A stretch of DNA of 64,000 nt from Inediibacterium massiliense (GTDB lineage Bacteria > Bacillota > Clostridia > Peptostreptococcales > Thermotaleaceae), in assembly GCF_001282725.1 (NCBI RefSeq), contig NZ_LN876585.1:188221-252220 (forward strand), given 5' to 3'. How positions within the stretch are numbered: position 1 is the stretch's first letter; the number at the start of each line of letters is the position of its first letter. A model generated the notes under the pieces. It was not told where the DNA came from, did no database searches, and saw only the letters and a program-made list of their open reading frames with translations. The position numbers were made by a program, and so were the translations under genes. Shown here piece by piece: positions 1-8,819 of this stretch.

Positions 1-564
1 CATATGAGGCATAAAAGTATTTTTATCTTGTAAGTCTAAATCTGCTACAAATCTTTTTAAGTGTGCAATAGAGATGGGTTCTTCTACTAAATTTCTTCTA
101 CAGGCTTCTTCACAAGGGTGAGGGCAGACTCTTCCAATACTTGCAGGAAGAGGAAGTTGTTCTTTGATAAGAGATAAAGCTTCTTTATATTCTCCATTTG
201 CAATAAGCCCTACATATCCTTGACAATCTGTATGGGCAGGACAAGCTAAAACACATGGAGGACGACAATCTCCAGTATGATTGGATAATAAAAGTTCAAG
301 GGCTGTCTTTCTAGATTTTTTAACTCTTAAGGTGTCAGTTTTGATAACCATACCATCACTTACTTTTGTAGCACAAGCTCTTAAAAGCTTTGGAATTCCT
401 TCTACTTCTACTACACAAAGTCCACATGCACCATAAATTTCAAGTCGATCATCATAGCAAAGAGTAGGAATAGAAATTCCATTTTCTCTTGCTACCTCTA
501 AAATCGTTTGATTAGGATAAGCAGTTACTTCTTTGCCATCTATATTTAATGAAAATTTCATCAT
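1..564 (-). CDS. Fe-S flavoprotein, GltD/NfnB-like, N-terminal part (runs off window)
   Basis: Only the first 188 codons are present; the gene continues past position 1. Residues 1-75 look like a plant-type [2Fe-2S] domain (Cys cluster in the stretch YGACGLC and further Cys on each side). A NuoG-like linker follows (SRKTALELLLSNH), and then a GltD-type Fer4_20 domain with CRPPCVLACPAHTDC and CPHPCEEACRR, which precedes an FAD/NAD(P)-binding fold in this family. The next gene upstream on the same strand is NuoF-like, 16 nt away, so this is probably the third subunit of one complex. Candidates from known families are the Stn/Nfn-type transhydrogenase flavoprotein, or the N-terminal half of a fused formate dehydrogenase or [FeFe]-hydrogenase; the missing part would decide. 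The start is one of two adjacent ATGs (564 or 561) behind a G-rich Shine-Dalgarno. Confidence 0.8.
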   Translation of the reverse strand, partial: MMKFSLNIDGKEVTAYPNQTILEVARENGISIPTLCYDDRLEIYGACGLCVVEVEGIPKLLRACATKVSDGMVIKTDTLRVKKSRKTALELLLSNHTGDCRPPCVLACPAHTDCQGYVGLIANGEYKEALSLIKEQLPLPASIGRVCPHPCEEACRRNLVEEPISIAHLKRFVADLDLQDKNTFMPHM

Positions 565-580
565 ATATTCCCCCCTTACG

Positions 581-2323
581 TTATTTGCGATCTATGGCAT
601 GGAAAGGACAGACAGAGTGACACTTTCCACATTTTATGCATTTTTGTGGATCAATGAGTACTTTTCCTTCTTTTTTAGAAATAGCTCCTACAGGACAACT
701 TCTTATACAAATTCCACATTTCCTACATAAATTTTCTTCAATATGATAAGAAAGTAGGGCACTACATTTGTGAGCAGGACATGTTTTTTCATAAATATGC
801 TTTTCGTATTCATCTCTAAAATATTTAAGAGTGGTAAGGACTGGATTAGGAGCAGTCTGACCTAGTCCACATAAGGCGCCTTCTTTGATTTGTACTGCCA
901 AATCTTCTAAAAGTTTGATATCTCCATCTTTCCCTTTACCATCACAAATTCTATTTAAAATTTCTAACATTCGCTTTGTGCCAATTCTACAATGAATACA
1001 TTTTCCACAAGATTCTTTACAAGTAAAATCTAAAAAGAAACGAGCCATATCTACCATACAAGTAGTTTCATCCATAACTACCATTCCACCAGAGCCCATG
1101 ATGGCTCCTGTAGCAGTGATAGATTCATAATCCACAGAGGTATCTACTAAAGATGAAGGAATACATCCACCAGATGGTCCTCCCATTTGAACAGCTTTTA
1201 ATTTTTTATCATCTTTAATGCCTCCGCCAATGTCAAATATAATTTTACGAAGGGGCATTCCCATAGGGACTTCTACAAGTCCTCCTTTTTTAATTTTACC
1301 TGTTAAAGCAAATACTTTGGTTCCTTTGCTTTTTTGTGTTCCCATAGAGGCAAAGGCTTCTCCTCCCTTTTGCAAAATCCATGCTACATTTGCAAAGGTT
1401 TCTACATTATTAATATTTGTAGGATGAGCTAGATACCCTTTTTCAGCAGGGAATGGGGGTTTTAGTCTTGGCATACCACGTTCACCTTCTAAAGATGCAA
1501 TCAGAGCTGTTTCTTCTCCACATACAAAAGCACCAGCACCAGCTTTGATTCTTATATCAAAATCAAAATGACTATCAAATAAATTTTTACCTAAAAATCC
1601 TTTTTCGTGAGCTTGTATAATGGCTTTCTTCAGTCTTTGAATAGCTAGGGGATATTCAGCACGAACATATACAATTCCTTCATTGGCTCCCATAGCGAAG
1701 CCACCAATCATCATTCCTTCAATTAATGTATGAGGATCTCCTTCTAAAACACTTCGATCCATAAAAGCTCCTGGATCACCTTCATCAGCATTACATACAA
1801 TATATTTGGGAGAACCTGTAGATTTTTTGGCTGCATTCCATTTAAACCAAGTGGGAAAGCCAGCTCCACCTCTTCCTCTTAGGCCAGATATTTTTATTTC
1901 TTCAATGACTTTATCAGGTCCTTTATCTAAGATACATTTTTTTATAGCTTCATAACCGCCAATAGATATATACTCTTCAATAGATTCAGGATTTATGATT
2001 CCACAATTTCTTAGAGCAATTCTTTTTTGTTCATGTAAGATATTTAAATCTTCTTCTGAAATCATATAATTTGTAGATTTTTTATGGATCATAGCATTTG
2101 ATAATATTTCATCAATCATTTGAGGAGATACTTTTACATAAGTAGTTACATCATCTTTATCATATACATCTATAATTGGTTCAAGATGACACATACCAAT
2201 ACATCCTGCAATCTGTAAGTCTATATCTAAGTTTTTTTTATGTATTTCATTTTCTAATGTTTCATATACTTTTTTAGCACCAGCTGCCAAACCACAGCTT
2301 CCATAGCCCACAACGATTTTCAT
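581..2323 (-). CDS. NuoF/HydB-like NADH-binding flavoprotein subunit
   Basis: 580 aa. Order of domains: a thioredoxin-like [2Fe-2S] domain with Cys10, Cys41 and Cys45; the FMN/NADH-binding core with RGRGGAGFP at about 149-156; an SLBB segment; an NADH_4Fe-4S motif (SCGKCIHC) near 440; and two C-terminal ferredoxin motifs at Cys533/536/539/543 and Cys562/565/568/572. This is the layout of HydB/StnB/NuoF subunits of soluble bifurcating hydrogenases, formate dehydrogenases and transhydrogenases, where it exchanges electrons between NAD(H), FMN and Fe-S carriers in the cytoplasm. It starts 3 nt after the NuoE-like gene ends, with an AAGGAGG site, so the two are co-translated. No complex I membrane subunits are nearby, which argues against a respiratory role. 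Confidence 0.92.
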   Translation of the reverse strand: MKIVVGYGSCGLAAGAKKVYETLENEIHKKNLDIDLQIAGCIGMCHLEPIIDVYDKDDVTTYVKVSPQMIDEILSNAMIHKKSTNYMISEEDLNILHEQKRIALRNCGIINPESIEEYISIGGYEAIKKCILDKGPDKVIEEIKISGLRGRGGAGFPTWFKWNAAKKSTGSPKYIVCNADEGDPGAFMDRSVLEGDPHTLIEGMMIGGFAMGANEGIVYVRAEYPLAIQRLKKAIIQAHEKGFLGKNLFDSHFDFDIRIKAGAGAFVCGEETALIASLEGERGMPRLKPPFPAEKGYLAHPTNINNVETFANVAWILQKGGEAFASMGTQKSKGTKVFALTGKIKKGGLVEVPMGMPLRKIIFDIGGGIKDDKKLKAVQMGGPSGGCIPSSLVDTSVDYESITATGAIMGSGGMVVMDETTCMVDMARFFLDFTCKESCGKCIHCRIGTKRMLEILNRICDGKGKDGDIKLLEDLAVQIKEGALCGLGQTAPNPVLTTLKYFRDEYEKHIYEKTCPAHKCSALLSYHIEENLCRKCGICIRSCPVGAISKKEGKVLIDPQKCIKCGKCHSVCPFHAIDRK

Positions 2324-2326
2324 GTC

Positions 2327-2809
2327 TTATACCTCCTTACGTTCCTTTTCTTTGATTTCTTTTATGATTTTTTTGGCTTCTTCAGGAGTTAATTTTCCAT
2401 AAGTAGTATCATTGATCATCATTACTGGAGAGAGACTGCAACAACCAAGACAAGCAACATTATTTAAAGTAAAAAGTCCATCTTCTGTAGTTTGTCCCTC
2501 AACGATTCCTAATTCATCACAAACGGCTTCTTCAATAAGCTTTGCACCATTTACATGACAGGCAGTTCCTTGACAAAGCATAATAAGATATTTTCCTATA
2601 GGATGAAGACGAAATTGGGTATAAAAGGTTGCTACACCATGTACTTTAGATGCTTTGATATGAGTTTTTTGGGCAATATAGTCAAGAAGCTCTAAGGGAA
2701 GATAACCATATAATCCTTGAGCTTCTTGCAAGATAGAAATTAAGTTTGTGGAATTTTTTTGATAATTTTCTAAAAATTGATCTAGAATTTGGAAGTCTTT
2801 ACATTTCAT
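2327..2809 (-). CDS. NuoE/HydC-like [2Fe-2S] thioredoxin-fold subunit
   Basis: 160 aa, the usual length for NuoE-type subunits. The N-terminal helical part carries the family signature YGYLPLE and the segment VHGVATFYTQF. The thioredoxin-like domain holds four cluster cysteines, CQGTAC and a downstream ACLGCC. In known complexes this subunit binds one [2Fe-2S] cluster and docks on the NuoF-like subunit, whose gene follows immediately. It is the first gene of a minus-strand operon with the two downstream electron-transfer genes. A GGGAG site lies 8-9 nt before the ATG, and a plausible promoter lies about 65-90 nt upstream. Confidence 0.92.
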   Translation of the reverse strand: MKCKDFQILDQFLENYQKNSTNLISILQEAQGLYGYLPLELLDYIAQKTHIKASKVHGVATFYTQFRLHPIGKYLIMLCQGTACHVNGAKLIEEAVCDELGIVEGQTTEDGLFTLNNVACLGCCSLSPVMMINDTTYGKLTPEEAKKIIKEIKEKERKEV

Positions 2810-2873
2810 TTTTTACACTCCCTTTATATAAAGTTAATTTCAAACTATAAAATATAAGAATTTTTTCAACTTC

Positions 2874-2902
2874 ATTATAACATGAGCATAACTGAAAGTA
2901 AA
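2874..2902 (-). promoter_or_regulatory. Possible sigma-A promoter for the nuoE-like operon
   Basis: On the minus strand, TTTACT (2902-2897) is followed after 17 nt by TATAAT (2879-2874). The -10 box is perfect and the -35 matches at four of six positions. It lies upstream of the NuoE-like gene with no other gene between. Confidence 0.4.
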
Positions 2903-3084
2903 TTGAACATAAAAAATATTCAGAAATAAATGAAAAAACGATAAAAAAACAAATATGTAGACAAAAATTTACCTGAATTGAATATTTTTGATAAGATATA
3001 GAATAAGAAATAAACAATTAATATAAATATACAGCTTACGATTCTAATTTATGCAAACTTATTGAATAAATAGGAGGAATGGAT

Positions 3085-3492
3085 ATGGAAATTTTTAAAG
3101 ATTGTTGTGCGATTGCAGTTGTGAAGGATGAAAAAATATTACTGGGATTTAGAAAAGATGGACAGGGATGGAGTATGGCAGGAGGGAAATTAGAAAAAGG
3201 AGAAAATTATGAAATGGCAGCAAGGAGAGAATTAAAAGAAGAATTTAATTTAGTTGCCCATGAACTTGATGAATTAGGACATATAGAGTCAAGGGCTTAT
3301 GTAAGGGGAGAAGAAAAAAGAGTCAGTCCTAAGGTTTTTTTATGTAAAAATTTTAGTGGGGATGAAAAACCTCAAGATGATGAAATGAAAGAATTAAGAT
3401 GGTTTTCTTTACAGGAATTAAAAGAGCTTTCATTATTTTTACCTAGTAAAGAAGTAATAAACCAATATAAAAAAAGTATATTTAGTTTATGA
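3085..3492 (+). CDS. Nudix hydrolase
   Basis: 135 aa from the chosen start. The Nudix box lies at about residues 33-56: GGKLEKGE, seven residues, then RELKEEF. The usual glycine near the end of the box is Asn here, a change seen in some subfamilies. These enzymes cleave nucleoside diphosphates linked to another moiety, using Mg2+ held by the box glutamates; the substrate (oxidised dNTP, ADP-ribose or other) cannot be read from sequence. The reading frame also has an ATG at 3079, but AGGAGG at 3072-3077 touches it, so the ATG at 3085 (7 nt spacing) is the better start. It is a single gene ending in a shared terminator. Confidence 0.88.
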   Translation: MEIFKDCCAIAVVKDEKILLGFRKDGQGWSMAGGKLEKGENYEMAARRELKEEFNLVAHELDELGHIESRAYVRGEEKRVSPKVFLCKNFSGDEKPQDDEMKELRWFSLQELKELSLFLPSKEVINQYKKSIFSL

Positions 3493-3500
3493 TAAATAGA

Positions 3501-3540
3501 GAACAACCTCTTGATTTTTTCAAGAGGTTGTTCAAATTTT
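3501..3540. terminator. Bidirectional terminator, Nudix gene / chemoreceptor
   Basis: A perfect 13-bp stem (3501-3513 with 3521-3533) encloses an AT-only loop. It sits between the two convergent genes and has T/A-rich sequence on both sides, so it can serve both. Confidence 0.85.
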
Positions 3541-5560
3541 ATTTTTGTTTATAATCAAATTTTTGAACAGCTAGTTCTAAGTTTTGAATATTTTCTTCTA
3601 AATCTTGTATAGTTTTTACCATACTTTCCATAGAAGCTGTTTGTTCTTCAGTGGAGGCTGCCACTTCTTCTGTATTGGCAGAAAATTGCTCTGTAATACT
3701 TCTTACATCTTCTATACTTTTGGTAATGATTTGAGATTTTTCGTTCACAAGGATTACTTTTTCATTTGCTGTATATAAACTATTATTTGTCATTTGGAAT
3801 CCTTCTATGATATTTTTAAATGACTGTAATACTTCTTCTAAAACAAATTTTCCAGCTTCAGCTTCTTGATTTCCTTCACCAATAGAGGTTAATGCTTTTT
3901 TTGTATGATCTTGAATATTAAGAATCAAGTTTTTAATGTGATCTGCTGAATTCATAGATTCTTCAGCTAATTTTCTTATTTCTTCAGCTACTACTGCAAA
4001 TCCACGGCCTGCTTCTCCCGCTCTTGCAGCTTCAATAGAGGCATTAAGGGCAAGCAAATTTGTTTGATTGGCAATTTCATTGATCATATCTACAATATCT
4101 CCTATTTTTGTAGAAGTGAGTTCAAGTTCATTGATCACTTGAGAAGATGAATAGACACGATCTTTTATTTTATCCATTTGAGTAGCTAAATTGTCTATTT
4201 TTTCTTCTCCAATAGATATGACTTTGTTTGTTTCGTCTGAATATCCTACCACTTTTGATATTTCAGAGTGTACATCTTCTATATGAGTCATTACATTTTG
4301 AATATTGATCGATGCTTCGTTCATAGATAGAGCTTGTTGTTCTGCTCCTTCGGCAATATTTTGTGTAGCACTAGCGATTTGTTCTGAAACATCTTCAACC
4401 TGTAAGGATATATTAACTAATTCTTTTGTATCAGATAATGAAGTAGATGAAATATCTTTTATTTTCTGTATCATTTCTCTTAAACTATCTATCATGTGAT
4501 TAAAGCTATTTCCTAACAATCCAATTTCATCATTTGTAATAATGTTTACTTTTTCATTAAGATCTCCATCTGAAGTTTTTTCAGCAAGAGAAGATAGATC
4601 TCTTAGTGGAGAAATGATTTTTCGAATGATGAGTAATAATAAAGCTCCTGCTATTAAGAAAGATACACATCCTAACAAAATAGATATTGTAAGAATATGA
4701 TCTTTTGCATTGTTAAGATTTTCTAAAGAAAGACCTACATCTACAGCACCTATATGCTGTCCATTTTCGTATATTGGAATGAGTACATCATAAGCTAAAA
4801 CTCCTGGTTTATATTGAAAAACATTACTATGAGGTTTTCCATCTATTGCAGCAGTTTTGCTTCCTATATCATCTACTTTAGATCCAATCTTTTTCTGATC
4901 TGTATGAGCTACGATTTTTAAATTTTTATCTATGAATAAAGTATATAATATATTTTTATTTTCACTTAAATCTTCAATAATTTTTTGTTTACCAAGCTTT
5001 GATTTTAATTCATTGACTTTGTTTGCGTCTATACCTATCTGTATGATTCTATTAGGACTTAAAGCAACTGCTCCTAATTTTAAAAACAATCCCTTTTGAT
5101 TTTTGCTTTCTCGAATGGGTTCCATTATTTCTCCAGTACCACTTTCAAATAAAGGGGCCATAGGATGATCTGGAGGGCAGACACTACCTATACGATCTAA
5201 AAGATTAGAATAAATAACTTTATTATTTTCATCAAATATTTGAATGGTAAAAAGATCTAATTCTTGAGATAGTTGTTGTAGATACTCATTTGATATATTT
5301 GGATTTTTCCCAATTAAATATGCGCAGGTTCTAATTTTTTCTTCTAATGATTTTTCTACGTACTTTTCAGCTATTTGACTGTTTTCTACCTCTTTGGCTA
5401 TTTTTTGTGCTAATATCATACCATCTACTTCTAATTGATTTTCCATTTCATTATTTACAATATGTAAAGAGATAGATGTCATTATAAAAACTACAATGAA
5501 TAAAATAGATAAAGACAAACTTGCAATTTTAAATTTCACAGATAAATTTATTTTTTTCAA
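3539..5560 (-). CDS. Methyl-accepting chemotaxis protein
   Basis: 673 aa transmembrane chemoreceptor. A transmembrane helix lies at about 10-32 and a second at about 287-311, flanking an extracytoplasmic Cache-type sensor of roughly 250 residues. HAMP follows (about 312-365), then the long helical signalling domain. The CheA/CheW-binding hairpin tip is unmistakable near residue 520-560 (motifs [21 protein letters not shown] and [15 protein letters not shown]). Receptor methylation sites would lie in the flanking helices. There is no C-terminal CheR-tethering pentapeptide; it ends in lysine-rich sequence. The ligand is unknown. No chemotaxis genes are adjacent, so it is an orphan receptor locus. 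The start has a GGAGG site a few nt upstream on the minus strand. Confidence 0.95.
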   Translation of the reverse strand: MKKINLSVKFKIASLSLSILFIVVFIMTSISLHIVNNEMENQLEVDGMILAQKIAKEVENSQIAEKYVEKSLEEKIRTCAYLIGKNPNISNEYLQQLSQELDLFTIQIFDENNKVIYSNLLDRIGSVCPPDHPMAPLFESGTGEIMEPIRESKNQKGLFLKLGAVALSPNRIIQIGIDANKVNELKSKLGKQKIIEDLSENKNILYTLFIDKNLKIVAHTDQKKIGSKVDDIGSKTAAIDGKPHSNVFQYKPGVLAYDVLIPIYENGQHIGAVDVGLSLENLNNAKDHILTISILLGCVSFLIAGALLLLIIRKIISPLRDLSSLAEKTSDGDLNEKVNIITNDEIGLLGNSFNHMIDSLREMIQKIKDISSTSLSDTKELVNISLQVEDVSEQIASATQNIAEGAEQQALSMNEASINIQNVMTHIEDVHSEISKVVGYSDETNKVISIGEEKIDNLATQMDKIKDRVYSSSQVINELELTSTKIGDIVDMINEIANQTNLLALNASIEAARAGEAGRGFAVVAEEIRKLAEESMNSADHIKNLILNIQDHTKKALTSIGEGNQEAEAGKFVLEEVLQSFKNIIEGFQMTNNSLYTANEKVILVNEKSQIITKSIEDVRSITEQFSANTEEVAASTEEQTASMESMVKTIQDLEENIQNLELAVQKFDYKQK

Positions 5561-6023
5561 TATAAATGCCTCCTTTTGTAGTTTTATACGATGATAAAGA
5601 AATGTAAGTTCCCAATCGCCATGAGAATTTATTGATTTTTGTTTATGATTATAGATATATAAAGTTTGGAAAAAAGACTATATAAGTAGTTTCTTTAAGT
5701 ATCATGATCATAGCACATATAAGGATTTAACCTCCTTTGCCAGGTATTTTACACATTCATTATAGTATATTTTTCCAAAAATATTTGATTTTTAAATGAG
5801 GATGAAAGTGAATTTTAATAAAAATGAAGTAAAAAATATATCAATGAAATAAGTGAAATAAAACTGAAAATTCAATATGATGAAATAGTTAGAAAAATGT
5901 CAATATATTAATAGAATTGTCTAAAATTTAGGAAAACTGTTATGGACAATGAAAATTTACTATGTTACTATGAAAATATAAAAAAGCCTTTCTTTGAAAG
6001 ATTTATATTATGGAGGTGTTTTC
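5561..6023. other. Divergent intergenic region, no gene seen
   Basis: About 460 nt between the chemoreceptor (minus) and pxpA (plus). It must contain both promoters. No reading frame with a convincing ribosome site was seen. The segment around 5725-5745 has an AAAGGAGG-like motif on the minus strand, but only a 7-codon frame follows. I compared the region with c-di-GMP riboswitch consensus elements, because such switches often precede chemoreceptors, and did not find a match. Confidence 0.5.
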
Positions 6024-6782
6024 ATGTACAAAGTTGATCTAAATAGTGATTTGGGAGAAAGTTTTGGAAATTATAAGATTGGGTTAGATGAAGAGGTCAT
6101 TCAATATGTAACTTCTGTAAATATTGCCTGTGGATGGCATGGAGGAGACCCCCTTGTAATGGAGAAAACTGTTGAAATGGCTAAAAAAAGAAATGTATCC
6201 ATTGGAGCACATCCAGGATATCCTGATTTGATAGGATTTGGAAGAAGGAATATGACGGTAAGTCCTAAAGAGGTAAAAGCATATGTAAAATATCAATTAG
6301 GAGCTTTATTAGGTTTTGCAAAAAAAATCCAACATGTTAAACCTCATGGGGCTATGTATAATATGGCAGCAAAAGATTATGCACTAGCAAAAGCTATAGC
6401 AGAGGCTATTTATGAAGTGGATGAGGATATTATTTTAATGGGACTTGCAAATAGTGCTCTCATAAAAGCAGGAGAAGAAGTGGGAATAAAAGTAGCTCAT
6501 GAAGTATTTGCAGACAGAGCGTATAATGTGGATGGTACATTAGTTTCTAGAAATTTAGAAGGAGCAGTTATTCATGATCCAGATGTAGCCATTCAAAGAG
6601 TGATAAAGATGGTTAGGGAAGGAAAAGTTATGGCTATTAGTGGAGAAGAAATAAATATTCAAGCTGATTCTATTTGCGTTCATGGAGATAATCCAAAGGC
6701 AGTTTCGTTTGTGAAACAAATTAGAGAAAAGTTAGAAGAAGAAGGTGTAGAAGTTACTGCTATTTCAAATTTTATTGAATAG
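6024..6782 (+). CDS. pxpA: 5-oxoprolinase subunit A (LamB/YcsF family)
   Basis: 252 aa. The N-terminal hallmark [10 protein letters not shown] at residues 5-14, then [17 protein letters not shown] and [10 protein letters not shown], are typical of LamB/YcsF proteins. PxpA works with PxpB and PxpC as the prokaryotic ATP-dependent 5-oxoprolinase, opening pyroglutamate to glutamate. The operon here has all three subunits with a transporter-like gene between A and B. The reading frame is open further upstream, but GGAGGTG at 6012-6018 is correctly spaced only for the ATG at 6024. Confidence 0.93.
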   Translation: MYKVDLNSDLGESFGNYKIGLDEEVIQYVTSVNIACGWHGGDPLVMEKTVEMAKKRNVSIGAHPGYPDLIGFGRRNMTVSPKEVKAYVKYQLGALLGFAKKIQHVKPHGAMYNMAAKDYALAKAIAEAIYEVDEDIILMGLANSALIKAGEEVGIKVAHEVFADRAYNVDGTLVSRNLEGAVIHDPDVAIQRVIKMVREGKVMAISGEEINIQADSICVHGDNPKAVSFVKQIREKLEEEGVEVTAISNFIE

Positions 6783-6793
6783 GGGGAAATAGT

Positions 6794-8014
6794 ATGAAAG
6801 CTACAAACAAAAATACAAAAGTACATAAAGTTAACAATCTAAAAGCCTTATTAGGAGCTGCTTTTATTATGGCAACATCAGCTATTGGGCCAGGATTTTT
6901 AACACAAACTGCAACGTTTACAGAACAATTTGCTGCAAGTTTTGGTTTTGTGATTTTAGTATCTATTATATTAGATATTGGGGCTCAGGTAAATGTCTGG
7001 AGAATTATAGGTGTATCTGGTATGAGAGGTCAAGATATTGCTAATAAGGTAGTACCAGGTCTTGGATATATAGTGGCTGTTTTAGTAGCATTAGGGGGTC
7101 TAGCTTTTAATATTGGTAATATTGGAGGAGCGGCCTTAGGGTTCAATGTAATTTTAGGAATAGATGTAAAAATAGCAGCTATTATATGTGGGGTGGTAGG
7201 AAGTATTATTTTTCTATCTAAAGATGCAGGACCTGTAGTAGATAAATTCACAAAAATTCTTGGCGGTTTAATGATTGTACTTGTTGCATATGTAGCTTTT
7301 GTAACCAATCCTCCTATGGGAGAAGCTTTATATAGAAGTATTGCACCTGAAAATGCAAAATCTCTTGTTTTTCCAACGATCACTCTTTTAGGTGGAACAG
7401 TAGGAGGATATATTACATTTGCAGGAGGACATAGATTAATTGATGCAAAAATTACAGGAGAAGAAAATTTAGGAGAAATCACAAAAGGATCTGTAATGGG
7501 AATTGTTATTGCATCTATTATGAGGGTGTTTTTATTTTTAGCGGTATTAGGTGTAGTTGCGAAAGGAGTTCAATTAGATCCTTCAAATCCTGCTGCATCT
7601 GCTTTTCAACATGGAGCGGGTATGATTGGATATAAATTTTTTGGGATTGTCTTATTGTCTGCAGGAATTACATCTGTAGTAGGGGCAGCTTATACATCTG
7701 TATCTTTTCTAAAGACACTTCATCCTTCTATTGAAAAAAATGAAAAGTATTGGATTATTGGATTTATTGTAGCATCTACTGTAATTATGGCTGTTCTTGG
7801 AAAGCCAGCAAAGCTTCTTATATTGGCAGGTTCATTAAACGGTTTGATTTTACCTATTACTATAGGAGTAATTTTATTAGCTTCTAAAAGAAAAGATATT
7901 GTAGGAGAATATAAACATCCTACATGGTTACTTATTTTTGGTATTATTATTGTGTTCATAGCAGGATATGTAGGAATTGGGGCACTGCAAAATATGCAAA
8001 TGCTCCTTCATTAA
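6794..8014 (+). CDS. NRAMP-family membrane transporter (YcsG-like), in pxp operon
   Basis: 406 aa with about 11 hydrophobic segments. The first helix contains ATSAIGPGF, the start of the NRAMP TM1 signature, but the canonical metal-binding DPGN that should follow is absent (TATFTEQ occupies that region), and no MPH motif is visible in the expected central helix. In Bacillus subtilis, ycsG, an NRAMP relative, sits beside ycsF and the kip genes, so the linkage is conserved across Firmicutes. Loss of the metal ligands plus this context suggests transport of an organic substrate, perhaps 5-oxoproline, rather than Mn2+/Fe2+; this is inference. It starts 11 nt after pxpA with a GGGG-type site. Confidence 0.8.
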   Translation: MKATNKNTKVHKVNNLKALLGAAFIMATSAIGPGFLTQTATFTEQFAASFGFVILVSIILDIGAQVNVWRIIGVSGMRGQDIANKVVPGLGYIVAVLVALGGLAFNIGNIGGAALGFNVILGIDVKIAAIICGVVGSIIFLSKDAGPVVDKFTKILGGLMIVLVAYVAFVTNPPMGEALYRSIAPENAKSLVFPTITLLGGTVGGYITFAGGHRLIDAKITGEENLGEITKGSVMGIVIASIMRVFLFLAVLGVVAKGVQLDPSNPAASAFQHGAGMIGYKFFGIVLLSAGITSVVGAAYTSVSFLKTLHPSIEKNEKYWIIGFIVASTVIMAVLGKPAKLLILAGSLNGLILPITIGVILLASKRKDIVGEYKHPTWLLIFGIIIVFIAGYVGIGALQNMQMLLH

Positions 8015-8049
8015 GGATAAGCATCTAGTTTTTTTCTAGATGCTATCCA
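8015..8049 (+). terminator. Intra-operon hairpin between transporter and pxpB
   Basis: Nine base pairs (8020-8028 with 8036-8044) around a T7 loop, extended by a further four pairs (8015-8018 with 8046-8049) across a one-base bulge. No T tract follows the stem, so it is a weak terminator at best. It may tune or stabilise the downstream pxpBC message. Confidence 0.45.
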
Positions 8050-8075
8050 TATTTAAAGGAAGAGGAGGGTTCTAT

Positions 8076-8819
8076 ATGTATGAACAAACCAAATTTTTGA
8101 TGGCAGGAGAAAAAGCAGTAGTGGTAGAATTTGGTAATGAAATTTCAGAGACAATCAATCAAAAGGTAAGAGCCATGATGATTGCCACTAAAAAAATGAA
8201 TATAGATGGAATGATAGAGTTAATCCCTACATATAGATCTTTAATGGTTCAGTATGACCCTTGTAAAATAGATTATGAAACTTTATTAATGAAACTTCAA
8301 AGTATAGAGAAACAATTAAATGAAATAGATATTCCACTTCCAAAAGTTATTGAAATTCCAACTCTTTATGGAAATGAATATGGCCCTGATATACAAAATG
8401 TAGCCAATCATAATCATTTGAGTATAGAGGAAGTTGTAAATATTCATTCCTCTAAGGAATACTTAATCTATATGTTAGGTTTTACACCAGGGTTTCCCTA
8501 TTTAGGAGGAATGGATGAAAAAATTGCAACTCCAAGGCTAAAAGAGCCAAGAACAAAAATTACAGGAGGCTCTGTTGGAATTGCAGGAAGTCAAACAGGA
8601 ATTTATCCTATAGATAGTCCTGGAGGTTGGCAGTTAATTGGAAGAACACCACTTAAATTATATGATGCTTATAGAAAAGAACCGATTTTATTAGAAGCAG
8701 GTAATTATATAAAATTTGTTCCTATAAATGAAGAAAAGTATAAAAAAATAGAAGATGAAATAAAACACAATACTTATGAATATAAGATCTATTCTAAAGA
8801 AAGGAATGAATCCATATGA
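8076..8819 (+). CDS. pxpB: 5-oxoprolinase subunit B (KipI family)
   Basis: 247 aa. KipI/allophanate hydrolase subunit 1-type protein; recognisable blocks are YMLGFTPGFPYLGG at about 137-150, PRLKEPRTKI, and GSVGIAGSQTGIYPIDSPGGW near 170-190. In B. subtilis the homologue was first described as a KinA inhibitor, but with PxpA and PxpC it forms 5-oxoprolinase. The ATG at 8076 is preceded by GAGGAGGG with 6-7 nt spacing; upstream codons in the same frame lie within the hairpin region and are unlikely to be translated. It overlaps pxpC by four bases (ATGA). Confidence 0.93.
   Translation: MYEQTKFLMAGEKAVVVEFGNEISETINQKVRAMMIATKKMNIDGMIELIPTYRSLMVQYDPCKIDYETLLMKLQSIEKQLNEIDIPLPKVIEIPTLYGNEYGPDIQNVANHNHLSIEEVVNIHSSKEYLIYMLGFTPGFPYLGGMDEKIATPRLKEPRTKITGGSVGIAGSQTGIYPIDSPGGWQLIGRTPLKLYDAYRKEPILLEAGNYIKFVPINEEKYKKIEDEIKHNTYEYKIYSKERNESI

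Noticed and set aside
5640-5790. Possible c-di-GMP riboswitch upstream of the chemoreceptor
   Set aside because: A GGCAAAGGAGG stretch on the minus strand recalled the GGCAAA element, but the remaining conserved parts and pairing are absent.
7030-7482. 150-codon open frame antisense to the NRAMP-like gene
   Set aside because: Mirror of a well-supported membrane protein gene; proline-rich composition and no ribosome site indicate a shadow frame.
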